Below are positions 15,461 through 23,745 of a stretch of DNA of 64,000 nt, piece after piece; the first letter of the stretch is position 1; the number at the start of each line of letters is the position of its first letter. Origin of the DNA: Dokdonia sp. 4H-3-7-5 (GTDB taxonomy: Bacteria; Bacteroidota; Bacteroidia; Flavobacteriales; Flavobacteriaceae). A program made the position numbers and the translations under genes. The notes beneath the pieces were generated by a model. The model searched no databases, was not told where the DNA came from, and saw only the letters and a program-made list of their open reading frames with translations. The stretch covers positions 3,256,001 through 3,320,000 of the forward strand of contig NC_015496.1 of NCBI RefSeq assembly GCF_000212355.1, read 5' to 3'.

Positions 15461-16153
15461 ATGAACAGACTAACACTTCTAATCCTTTCAATCGTATTAA
15501 TTTCTTGCAATAACACCGAAAAGAAAGAGCAGCTTCCAGAGAAAAAGCAGGTAGTACAACCAACAATTAAATCCATAGAAGAAGTTAAAAGCAAAATCAA
15601 ACGTTTTAATGATTTCATCACGAGCGATTACGAACTTGTGATTTCTAGAAATGAACTCAATAAAGTAATGTCAGATTTTAATAAAGACGGCGTTTCTGAT
15701 TATGCGGTATTACTAGCCAGCGGAAAAAACGACAGAGACTACGCAAACACAAAAGATGTGCGCCTTGCTATTTTTGAAGGACAAGCAGATGGTTCTTTTA
15801 TACTCAAAAGCCAAACCGGTAATTTGACTTCAGCCTTTTTACATGTAAACCCTAACCGAAGAATAAAAGTTGCCAGAGCAAATGTGATCAGTGTGAAGCA
15901 CGAATCGATGAGGCATGACTATGAGTTACAAATCAAATATGATAAAACATACAACGACTATATGCTCATAGGCTCCGAATATAACAACTACGGCAACGCC
16001 GAAAAAGATGGCGCCGGTAACATAAGCTCCAACTTTATAGAAGGTAAAAGAGTGTCGACTATTGGTAAGAACAAAACAACGAATTTAGATAAGAAGCTAT
16101 TGCCTATTTCAGCAATTAACGACGGTACTGTTTATGAATTGATTGGTGGGTAG
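15461..16153 (+). CDS. Lipoprotein of unknown function with a calcium-loop-like motif
   Basis: The 230-residue protein has a lipoprotein signal (lipobox LISC, Cys16) and a Lys/Glu/Gln spacer. MSDFNKDGVSDYAVLLAS around residue 70 is a DxNxDGxxD loop like those in FG-GAP/dockerin-type repeats and in proteins that report on energy or lipoprotein status in Bacteroidetes. The C-terminal half is predicted beta-rich. No family is assigned with confidence. Confidence 0.7.
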   Translation: MNRLTLLILSIVLISCNNTEKKEQLPEKKQVVQPTIKSIEEVKSKIKRFNDFITSDYELVISRNELNKVMSDFNKDGVSDYAVLLASGKNDRDYANTKDVRLAIFEGQADGSFILKSQTGNLTSAFLHVNPNRRIKVARANVISVKHESMRHDYELQIKYDKTYNDYMLIGSEYNNYGNAEKDGAGNISSNFIEGKRVSTIGKNKTTNLDKKLLPISAINDGTVYELIGG

Positions 16154-16198
16154 GGTTTTGGTTTTATGATGATTTTGTAAAAGCGATTACTGTTTGAT

Positions 16199-16232
16199 TG
16201 TTACGCTTTCGCGAAAGCGTATGCTTCACTAT
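16199..16232 (+). repeat. 34-bp direct repeat, left copy (contains a palindrome copy)
   Basis: Identical to 18715-18748 over 34 bp: TG, the palindrome with TTAC/GTA flanks (16201-16221), then ATGCTTCACTAT without its first base shared as part of the palindrome. The two copies bracket two orphan genes (16404-18556). Confidence 0.8.
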
Positions 16233-16403
16233 GATTACTTGCGTGTTATTATAAAAAAATGTAAATTAAGAATTTACGTTCTAAATTACATACATCTAAC
16301 TGATAGTCAACACTTTTAAACTAATTTTAAGTTTCAATGTAAAGGTTTTTTATTACGTCGTGATATAAGTCAACAGAAATATATAATTATAGTCAAAACC
16401 TAC

Positions 16404-17801
16404 ATGAAAAAACTTCTATGCTTGATCCTCATAATTTTTCTAGGGTATAACTTAAAAGCTCAAGCCACATCTAGTAAAGTTCCTATATCTATTACCTACT
16501 CAGAAAATGGGCAGGCTTTTATTAAGTCAACTTCCTACGACCATGAAATTGCAACAACCAGAGGTTTTTCAGAAGTTTATAAAAATGGTGAAAAATTATA
16601 TACCCTAAACAGATCATTTGATTTATATAAAAATGCAAAATTTAGATTAGTTCTATCTAATGATGGAAGCACAATCATATATTTTACTAATCACAAGAAT
16701 TATGAAGGTGATGATTTTAATAATGTAACTATTTATAAAAACGGAAAACTAGTTGAGTCATACAGCACTAGTGAGTTTACCAATTGCAATTACAGCAACG
16801 AAGATTGTGGCCTGATTTATACACAATCTCAAATAGAAAGAATCGCCACTTTAAAATCAGGAATCCCAGATAATGAGAAAGAAATATTTCTAAAAAATAA
16901 TTTCTTGTTAGTAAATAATGGTTTTATCTATTTAGTTGATCAAAGAAAACAAGTAATAAAATATGATATTGAGCAACTAAAAGTAATTAAGCTGTTTGAC
17001 TTTGACGGTATGTTTGACTTTTTGAAAGACTTTTCTCCTCCACAATCAAATATTGAATATTTCGACTACTACAATGGCAAGTATATTGCCTTGTCTGATG
17101 TAAAAGAAATAAAGTCAAATAAAACTATCGCAAAAGGAATTGCCAATTTATCAAAACTTAAATATATTGATTATGATGATAAATATTATAAGGCAAGTAA
17201 CAAAATTGACTTAGAAGGATACTTAGTAAGAGGAGGTACGTTTGAAGTTGAAAAATTAGTAATTGATACCACTGTATTTGATAGAGAATTAATTCTAGGC
17301 TATTTGCAAAATACACACTTTGATGTCGATGGTATGATTCCAAAAGAGGTAGATAGATTATTTATAAATAGTTTTTTTGGAAGATTCAGACCAAAAAGTA
17401 TAACAAAATCACGTGATCTAATAAAAGAAAGAAGAGCTTTAAGACTAGAGAATTATAGAAGAGATATCCTTCTTGATTCAATCAATGGGATTTATATTCC
17501 TAAAAATATTTATGAAGCTAATGTAGCCTTAGATAATTTTTTAAGTTATCATGCAAAAAAGCAAGTATTGGAAAAAGAGAATCAATGGATGCTCAATTCA
17601 CATATGGGAGGACTGGGTATGACGATTAAATATAGATGGCATATTAACGAAGGTTCTAGGCTTTCATACTATTTCAATAAAAGAGATATTTATGACAGAG
17701 ATGAGATTTCTGGAATTTTAATTATGCAATACATAAACTGGCTTAATGGAGATAAGGAGTCGTATAAAATATGGGAGGAAGAAAATCCAATGATAAAATA
17801 G
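16404..17801 (+). CDS. Exported protein of unknown function
   Basis: The 465-residue protein has a cleavable signal peptide (MKKLLCLILIIFLGYNLKAQA). Residues about 25-160 contain repeated YKNGEKLY/YKNGKLVE strands typical of beta-propeller or WD-like exported proteins. The C-terminal third is helical and charged and ends with NSHMGGLGMTIKYRWHINEGSRLSYYF and a Trp-rich tail. It is AT-rich, like the retron region. No catalytic motif is recognised. It lies inside the segment bracketed by 34-bp direct repeats. Confidence 0.65.
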   Translation: MKKLLCLILIIFLGYNLKAQATSSKVPISITYSENGQAFIKSTSYDHEIATTRGFSEVYKNGEKLYTLNRSFDLYKNAKFRLVLSNDGSTIIYFTNHKNYEGDDFNNVTIYKNGKLVESYSTSEFTNCNYSNEDCGLIYTQSQIERIATLKSGIPDNEKEIFLKNNFLLVNNGFIYLVDQRKQVIKYDIEQLKVIKLFDFDGMFDFLKDFSPPQSNIEYFDYYNGKYIALSDVKEIKSNKTIAKGIANLSKLKYIDYDDKYYKASNKIDLEGYLVRGGTFEVEKLVIDTTVFDRELILGYLQNTHFDVDGMIPKEVDRLFINSFFGRFRPKSITKSRDLIKERRALRLENYRRDILLDSINGIYIPKNIYEANVALDNFLSYHAKKQVLEKENQWMLNSHMGGLGMTIKYRWHINEGSRLSYYFNKRDIYDRDEISGILIMQYINWLNGDKESYKIWEEENPMIK

Positions 17802-17977
17802 AATTTCTCAATTAGTTCTGTAATCGATTCTTCTTCTAATCGTAAAACCTATTAAACCAATAGTTGTTTCACGATGTATAAAGGGAGATTACGCTCAATA
17901 AAGATGAGCAATTAACTAACTACATATCAATACTCTAAAGATATTTTTGTGTCAATATAAATCATAAAACTTTTGAC

Positions 17978-18556
17978 ATGCCTACAGAAACAAAAAAATC
18001 AGACAACGTTCTTGAACAATTTTTAAGCGAATTTGAAACCTTAGTATCCGGAATCACCGAGCACGCATTAAAAAATGCAGAGGACGAAGATGAAAAGGCG
18101 GTGATACAATCATTTGCACCATCACTTAATAATCAAATTTTTGAACTCAATCAGTTCATAAGAGAGAGCGCAAAAAAGTCATCAAAACAACAAGAACATG
18201 ACGTTATTGAAGTTTTGAAAATAAGCTCAGGTGTATCACTTGCCAAAAATGCAAAAGGGATGTTCCCTAGCATAGGTTCCCTCGTAGGAAAACTTGGAAT
18301 TGATAGAATTATCAAAGAAATTAAAAAGATTATCTACGCTATTCTTGATATGATAGGAATCAAACTGCCTAAATGGTTGGATAAAATCATTAACCTTATT
18401 GATGAAATAATCGCATTTATCTTATCAGGAGGCTCTTCAAAAATGATGACTACATTTTCTATTCAAGAGCAGAATTACTTGAACGAATTAACACAGCTAG
18501 CCAAATTAGAGCAAGCGCACCAATTCAAGTTTCAAGAGGATGAAGATGAGGAATAA
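17978..18556 (+). CDS. Cytoplasmic protein with a long amphipathic helical segment
   Basis: The 192-residue protein has no signal peptide. Acidic and Lys-rich ends flank residues about 97-151 (SIGSLVGKLGIDRIIKEIKK..., then LPKWLDKIINLIDEIIAFILSGG), a strongly amphipathic to hydrophobic helical stretch that could insert in or lie on a membrane. The extreme C terminus is acidic (EDEDEE). I do not recognise a family. The upstream 16404 gene and this one share the direct-repeat-bracketed segment but are 176 bp apart and may not be an operon. Confidence 0.6.
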   Translation: MPTETKKSDNVLEQFLSEFETLVSGITEHALKNAEDEDEKAVIQSFAPSLNNQIFELNQFIRESAKKSSKQQEHDVIEVLKISSGVSLAKNAKGMFPSIGSLVGKLGIDRIIKEIKKIIYAILDMIGIKLPKWLDKIINLIDEIIAFILSGGSSKMMTTFSIQEQNYLNELTQLAKLEQAHQFKFQEDEDEE

Positions 18557-18608
18557 GACATTAGAATAAAAAAGCTGCACTAAGCAGTTAGCGTTCTAGT
18601 CCATTACT

Positions 18609-18697
18609 ACAAGCTTTTAATTCAATCTATGCCATTATAAACCTTTGGCTTGCGCTATAAGTTGTGGCTCATGATTGTATTAAAAGCTTGTTTTTTT
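18609..18697 (+). repeat. Long imperfect hairpin with 19-bp arms and a T-run
   Basis: Arms 18609-18627 and 18673-18691 pair at 18 of 19 positions (ACAAGCTTTTAAT / ATTAAAAGCTTGT cores) around a 45-nt interior that can fold further, followed by seven T. It could terminate the 17978 gene, or be a small MITE-like element. No target-site duplication was seen. Confidence 0.55.
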
Positions 18698-18714
18698 ATA
18701 GATATTTCAATGGC

Positions 18715-18748
18715 TGTTACGCTTTCGCGAAAGCGTATGCTTCACTAT
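18715..18748 (+). repeat. 34-bp direct repeat, right copy (contains a palindrome copy)
   Basis: Identical to 16199-16232. The palindrome part is 18717-18737. Confidence 0.8.
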
Positions 18749-18842
18749 AAATTCTTGTATATTTAATGTAAGATAAATTGCTATTCACTATTAACAGATT
18801 AGAATCCATAAAGTTCCACTCCCTAATCTTTGATTATTATTT

Positions 18843-19352
18843 ATGCTAGAAACTATCAGACTAAGGTTTGAGCCAATATCTCCAAAACATCTAGAAGATG
18901 CTGCAGATATGTTTTGTACTAATAATCGCGTTATGGCATCTACACTAAAAGAAAGCGTTTTTACTAGAAGCGAATTTGATTCCTTACTTCATACAGATTT
19001 TATAAATGAGCAAGAGCCTGTATTTGGCTTCCGGTGCGTTATATTAAAAGAGAGCAATCGTTTTATAGGAGTCTCTGGTATCCATAAAATTAAGTATCAA
19101 GATAAAGAGTATTGTGAATTTGGTTTTATATTAAACGATAGTCACTGGGGTCAAGGTTTTGCCACAGAGATAGGTCACCACTGGATTTTGTATGCAGCAG
19201 AAACCCTACAACTTGACCAGATTATTGCCACTGTAAGTCCGCACAACCTAGCATCTAGAAGAGTATTAGAAAAACTTGATATGAAGTATATGGATCAAGT
19301 AACATCTGCAGATAGAGGCGACCGCATTATCTTAGGTAGGACGCTCTCATAG
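18843..19352 (+). CDS. GNAT acetyltransferase
   Basis: The 169-residue RimJ/RimL-type N-acetyltransferase begins MLETIRLRFEPISPKHLEDA and contains FGFILNDSHWGQGFATEIGHHW (acetyl-CoA loop region QGFAT) and ATVSPHNLASRRVLEKLDMKY, the conserved NxASxxxLEK segment. It acetylates an unknown amine. It is a single gene with 100-200 bp spacers on each side, returning to core-like composition after the accessory region. Confidence 0.87.
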   Translation: MLETIRLRFEPISPKHLEDAADMFCTNNRVMASTLKESVFTRSEFDSLLHTDFINEQEPVFGFRCVILKESNRFIGVSGIHKIKYQDKEYCEFGFILNDSHWGQGFATEIGHHWILYAAETLQLDQIIATVSPHNLASRRVLEKLDMKYMDQVTSADRGDRIILGRTLS

Positions 19353-19442
19353 CATTGATTACAATGGCATATTTGGGATATTCATTCATACCAACTTACA
19401 AGACTACATATCTTTTAAGTACAGGATTCTCAATAGTTGTAC

Positions 19443-19456
19443 CTTTCGCGAAAGCG
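19443..19456. repeat. Palindrome copy, intergenic
   Basis: CTTTCGCGAAAGCG, between the acetyltransferase and the MFS gene. The left arm lacks its outer bases. Confidence 0.75.
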
Positions 19457-19549
19457 CACTAATCCATCATTAACTTCCATTAAAGACTGAAAGACATAAT
19501 AAACGTATATTTATCGCTTTGTTATTATGTAAATATCTTAATACGCTTT

Positions 19550-20869
19550 ATGCCATCATCTTCCCTCTATAAACTCTACAAGTACTTAAATAATGAAGGC
19601 GATGAGCTTGTTTGTAAAGGCATTACAGATGAGGCCTGTAAACATGTTGCTACCAATTACTTTAGCATACTTTTTACACACACCTTTACAAAACTGGGTG
19701 ATACACTTAGCAACCCTAAAACAGTGCTCACATGGCTCATGAATTATGTGGGAGCACCGGTTTTTCTCATAAGTCTCATTGTCCCTATACGTGAGTCTGG
19801 TGCCCTTATCCCGCAAGTTGCTATCTCAAACTATGTAAAAAGAAAACCCATACGTAAGTACATCTGGGTTATAGGTGCTATTATTCAAGGTCTTGCTATT
19901 GCTGCAATAGGGATTGTCGCATTACAATTTGAAAAACAAACCGCAGGGTGGTTAATCATTGTATGTTTAATTGTTTTTAGCCTTGCGCGTGCTCTAGCTT
20001 CTGTGAGTTCTAAGGATGTAAAAGGAAAGACTATCCCAAAAACGAGGAGAGGAAAACTAGGAGGTTATACCTCCTCATTTGCTGGTATTTTAGTTCTTGT
20101 TGCAGGTTTGTACATTACCTATAAGTCTAAAACTAATGAGGATATACAGTTTTATACAAACCTCATATTTTTTGCAGCTTCCATGTGGATCATTGCAGCG
20201 GTGATTTATGCTTTTATCAAAGAATTCCCAACAGACATTACAACAGACGAGAGCGAGCAGAATAGTATTCTAGATAATATAAAACTGCTTAAAGAAGATA
20301 GCCACCTAAGAAACTTCGTGATCGCAAGATCGTTATTACTCTGCTCTGCCCTATCTGCACCGTTTTACGTCACATTAGCACAAAATAACGTGGAGGGAAC
20401 TAGCTATCTATTAGGGTTACTCATTATCTCAAATGGACTTGCCTCTATTGTTAGTTCGCCATCCTGGGGAAAGCTGGCAGATAAATCTAGTAAAAATACG
20501 ATGGCATATGCAGTTACGATAGCCTCGCTTTGTGGTATCATGTTGGTCATTCTAGTAAGTTTCACAGCAGCTCTTAAAACGCAATTATGGCTATATCCCT
20601 TGGCTTTCTTTATCCTCGGTATTGCGCACAGTGGCGTGCGTCAAGGTAGAAAAACATATGTTTTAGATATGGCAAAGGGTAATGAAAGAACAAATTATGT
20701 CTCTGTAAGTAACACCATCATAGGGATCATTTTACTTTTTACAGGAGGATTGAGCGCTGTGTTATCCTTGATATCCGTAGAGGTTGTTATCGTTGTACTA
20801 TCTATTTTAGGCTTTTGGGGTGCCATAAAAAGCTACCGCCTGCCTAATGTTGAAAAGAAAAAGGTATAA
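19550..20869 (+). CDS. Major facilitator superfamily transporter
   Basis: The 439-residue protein has about 12 hydrophobic segments, with loops SNYVKRKPIRKY and KTRRGKLGGYTS after the second and fourth helices resembling the basic MFS loop signatures, and SPSWGKLADKSSKNTMAY as the equivalent loop of the second half. About 70 cytoplasmic residues precede the first helix. The substrate cannot be predicted. It stands alone. Confidence 0.82.
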   Translation: MPSSSLYKLYKYLNNEGDELVCKGITDEACKHVATNYFSILFTHTFTKLGDTLSNPKTVLTWLMNYVGAPVFLISLIVPIRESGALIPQVAISNYVKRKPIRKYIWVIGAIIQGLAIAAIGIVALQFEKQTAGWLIIVCLIVFSLARALASVSSKDVKGKTIPKTRRGKLGGYTSSFAGILVLVAGLYITYKSKTNEDIQFYTNLIFFAASMWIIAAVIYAFIKEFPTDITTDESEQNSILDNIKLLKEDSHLRNFVIARSLLLCSALSAPFYVTLAQNNVEGTSYLLGLLIISNGLASIVSSPSWGKLADKSSKNTMAYAVTIASLCGIMLVILVSFTAALKTQLWLYPLAFFILGIAHSGVRQGRKTYVLDMAKGNERTNYVSVSNTIIGIILLFTGGLSAVLSLISVEVVIVVLSILGFWGAIKSYRLPNVEKKKV

Positions 20870-21048
20870 TTAGACCCAAACGTAAGAACTAATCACAAAT
20901 AAAGTAAACAGAAAACAAATATTATAAAAGGAATTGATGTGAGGCCAATTTTCGCGTAACCCTATTATTCACATCACATTTGGTTGCATACTAAAAAGCA
21001 AGTAAGTTTGTTATTCATCCAGAACATAGCAACCAGAACCTACTTATC

Positions 21049-21567
21049 ATGACACAAGATCTTACTAATCTAGCCTTCAACCTTCTACCCGCAGTGATCG
21101 TTGCGTTGCTGGCATATTACTTTTTTAGCCAGTACATAAAGGAGCAACAAGGACAACGCAGATTCCAACTTCATAAAGACAATCAGGCAAATGCGTTACC
21201 GCAAAAATTACAAGCCTATGAGCGCATTACACTCTTCCTTGAACGTATCTCACCAGGCAATCTAGTATCGCGTGTAAAGCCTTACAGTGATGATGCAAAT
21301 GAATATGAAGCGCTTTTATTACGCACCATTACAGAGGAATTTGAGCATAATTTATCTCAGCAAATCTATATTACTCAAGAGTGCTGGAACGTGGTGCGCA
21401 CTGCCAAAAGTGCAACTGCAGCCCTCATTCGTAAGACTAATATGAGCGATAAAGTGGATACTAGTGATAAATTGCGTGAGACAATCTTACGTGATCTTAT
21501 GGATACGCCAGCTCCTAGCGACACGGCTTTACAATTTATCAAACAAGAAGTAAGCGAGATTATCTAG
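21049..21567 (+). CDS. Membrane-anchored flavobacterial protein (DUF7935-like)
   Basis: The 172-residue protein has one N-terminal membrane helix (LLPAVIVALLAYYFFSQYI, about 13-31), then a basic, helical cytoplasmic domain: RRFQLHKDNQANALPQKLQAYERITLFLERISPGNLVSR. The LQAYERxxLFLERI segment is widely conserved in Flavobacteriaceae as a family of unknown function. Its stop abuts the stop of the convergent M1 peptidase gene with no spacer. Confidence 0.75.
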   Translation: MTQDLTNLAFNLLPAVIVALLAYYFFSQYIKEQQGQRRFQLHKDNQANALPQKLQAYERITLFLERISPGNLVSRVKPYSDDANEYEALLLRTITEEFEHNLSQQIYITQECWNVVRTAKSATAALIRKTNMSDKVDTSDKLRETILRDLMDTPAPSDTALQFIKQEVSEII

Positions 21568-23664
21568 TTATAACGCGTTTATACGTTTTAAATAAGCGAT
21601 TTCTTGTTCTGAGAGGTCGCTTTTTATATTCAGAAGCATAGCGGCTATTTTTGGATTTTTAAGGGCATTAGTAAGTAGCTTTCTTGCGCTTTCGCGAAAA
21701 CGCCAAACGTGATGTACACTAGCTTCTATAAGATTATGCAAGCTCTCCTCCTCATAAGATTCTAGCTGTCTTACATAGTTAAATGCATTCTCCCGTAGCT
21801 GATACGGTTGAGATGGTGCTGTATAACCTATAAGCTCTTTATAACGAGCTAAAGATTGCTCAGGCTTATATTGTGGTGTCGCGAGGGATAACGCAAGCCA
21901 CAGTGTTCTTATATTGCCATCTGAAAATCCCATCTGATTATCCATAAGGTCGAGTACTTTACGTTGTGACGTAGGATCATTGCGTTGCTGGTGATATACC
22001 CACAATTTAATCATAGCCTGCTCTCGTGTGATATAGCTCTGATCACTAAGCAACTCATAAAACTCAAGAACTAGTACTTCTGGAACTTCCTCAAGCGAAC
22101 TAGCAATAGCTTGTCTTATAAAAACATTCTCTGTTGCCATGGCGCTTTTATATGCCGGAAGCGTAGCGTTTATAGATTCTTGTGAGAGCTGGTAAATCGC
22201 CTCTGCACCTAGATAGTCGTTTTTTGTATTTATGGCATTCATGAGCGCTGTAAACTTAGAAGAAAGCGCCACTGCTCTACCCGACTGCAGTTGGAAATAC
22301 TGCTGCATGAATGCGTTTTCCTTGAGGGAAGCAAGCGCTTCCTCTGCTTGGAAGGCACTCTGGTATAACCAGTTTTTCTTAAATGCAGTGAGATCCATGC
22401 TTGTTACTGCGGCTACTTCTGCCATAAATAGGTCTGTTGTGACGTTTTTATAAGCGTACTTAGTCAGGTAATTTCTTACTGCGGTATCAAAAGCTTCGGC
22501 TCCTAATTGTTCTCGTAGTATATGCACTGCCCACGCGCCTTTTTGATAATACGTGAGGCTGCTCCCTCCAGCAGCTACGAGTCTCTGCCCTTCGCCCATA
22601 TCGCTGAGTTCACGTAGCTGCTCTGCGGTTTCAAAAAGCTTGAAGTAAAAATAATCATCTCCAAAAATCTCACGCTCTGCTAGGAATGCGTAATACGTAG
22701 CAAAACCTTCATGGAGCCAGTGATGCTCACTACTAATTTCTGTGACTAAATCTCCAAACCATTGATGCGCGAGCTCGTGTGCGTTTACATTTACATAATT
22801 ACGATCTGTAAAGCCTATCTCATCTACCATAAAACTATCTGAAAACACAGTGAGGCTTGCGTTTTCCATCCCTGCATACAGAAAATCCTTTACGGGAACT
22901 TGTTTATAATCTTGGAAAGGAAACGGCACTCCAATCGTGGTTTCTAAGAAGTCAAAAATCTCTTTTGAGTGTTTATAAGTAGTCGCAACTTTGAGCGAGT
23001 CCTCAGGATGGTAATAATACTCCAACGTAACTCCAGAACTAGCAGTCTCGCTCTTCATGGCATAATTCCCAGCTACAAGCGCAACGAGATAGCTAGAAAT
23101 AGGTTGTTGCATATCAAAAGAAGAAAACAGAGCACCATAATCTTTTAAAACTCTATTCCCTTTTCCATTTGCTATGATGGTCTTACTATTATGTCCAGCT
23201 ACTTTTAAGTCAAAAACAATCTTATCGTTCATATCATCTATACTCGGTAACCAGTGCGATGTATACTTCCCTTGTCCTTGCGTCCAGAATTCTTCTTTAC
23301 CGTTATTATTTACAAAGTAAGCCGCTTTTAATGGTTTCACTTGATAATCAAATTGGGCTTTGTAGGTTGTACCTGCCTTAAATTCCCCAGTGAGAACAAT
23401 GGTACTATCTGTAGCAGTGACAGTGATTGACGGTGTTTTATCTACAACCTTCATTGCGACGCCATCCACGACTACCTGATCTACATTTTGTAATATCATA
23501 AAGGTGGTTTCAATGGATCCCAAAACGGATTTACTGTCAAAATCTAAGGACAAGGACGCATTTATGGTCTTAAAATCAACAGAAGCGGTTTGTGGAGATA
23601 TATCTTGAGCATACGCCTTCGCGAAAGCGCAACAGGTGATTAAAAACAGGAATAGGTATTTCAT
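21568..23664 (-). CDS. M1-family zinc aminopeptidase, exported
   Basis: The 698-residue peptidase has a signal peptide (MKYLFLFLITCCAFAKAYAQ), the exopeptidase motif GMENAS (265-270), zinc site HELAH (296-300) followed by QWFGD, and the third ligand E319 in LHEGFA. The C-terminal third is helical (HEAT-like). It removes N-terminal residues from peptides in the periplasm. Two palindrome copies are in the gene: one forms CAFAKA of the signal peptide itself, the other FRESA near the C terminus (VWRFRESARKL). Confidence 0.92.
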   Translation of the reverse strand: MKYLFLFLITCCAFAKAYAQDISPQTASVDFKTINASLSLDFDSKSVLGSIETTFMILQNVDQVVVDGVAMKVVDKTPSITVTATDSTIVLTGEFKAGTTYKAQFDYQVKPLKAAYFVNNNGKEEFWTQGQGKYTSHWLPSIDDMNDKIVFDLKVAGHNSKTIIANGKGNRVLKDYGALFSSFDMQQPISSYLVALVAGNYAMKSETASSGVTLEYYYHPEDSLKVATTYKHSKEIFDFLETTIGVPFPFQDYKQVPVKDFLYAGMENASLTVFSDSFMVDEIGFTDRNYVNVNAHELAHQWFGDLVTEISSEHHWLHEGFATYYAFLAEREIFGDDYFYFKLFETAEQLRELSDMGEGQRLVAAGGSSLTYYQKGAWAVHILREQLGAEAFDTAVRNYLTKYAYKNVTTDLFMAEVAAVTSMDLTAFKKNWLYQSAFQAEEALASLKENAFMQQYFQLQSGRAVALSSKFTALMNAINTKNDYLGAEAIYQLSQESINATLPAYKSAMATENVFIRQAIASSLEEVPEVLVLEFYELLSDQSYITREQAMIKLWVYHQQRNDPTSQRKVLDLMDNQMGFSDGNIRTLWLALSLATPQYKPEQSLARYKELIGYTAPSQPYQLRENAFNYVRQLESYEEESLHNLIEASVHHVWRFRESARKLLTNALKNPKIAAMLLNIKSDLSEQEIAYLKRINAL
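21687..21702. repeat. Palindrome copy inside the M1 peptidase gene (3' part)
   Basis: CGCTTTCGCGAAAACG, read on the minus strand as Phe-Arg-Glu-Ser. Confidence 0.8.
23614..23629. repeat. Palindrome copy inside the M1 signal peptide
   Basis: CGCCTTCGCGAAAGCG, with one arm substitution. It is read on the minus strand as Ala-Phe-Ala-Lys-Ala just before the predicted cleavage site. Confidence 0.75.
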
Positions 23665-23745
23665 AATTTAAAAATAACAACTTTTAAGCCACTATCTTTT
23701 AAATATCAATTCGAAAATCTGATTAAAGACCTTATTTTTACTTTA

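Noticed and set aside
6607-18700. Prophage or transposon carrying the accessory genes
   Set aside because: No integrase, transposase, capsid or other phage gene is visible; composition and motif absence only hint at transfer.
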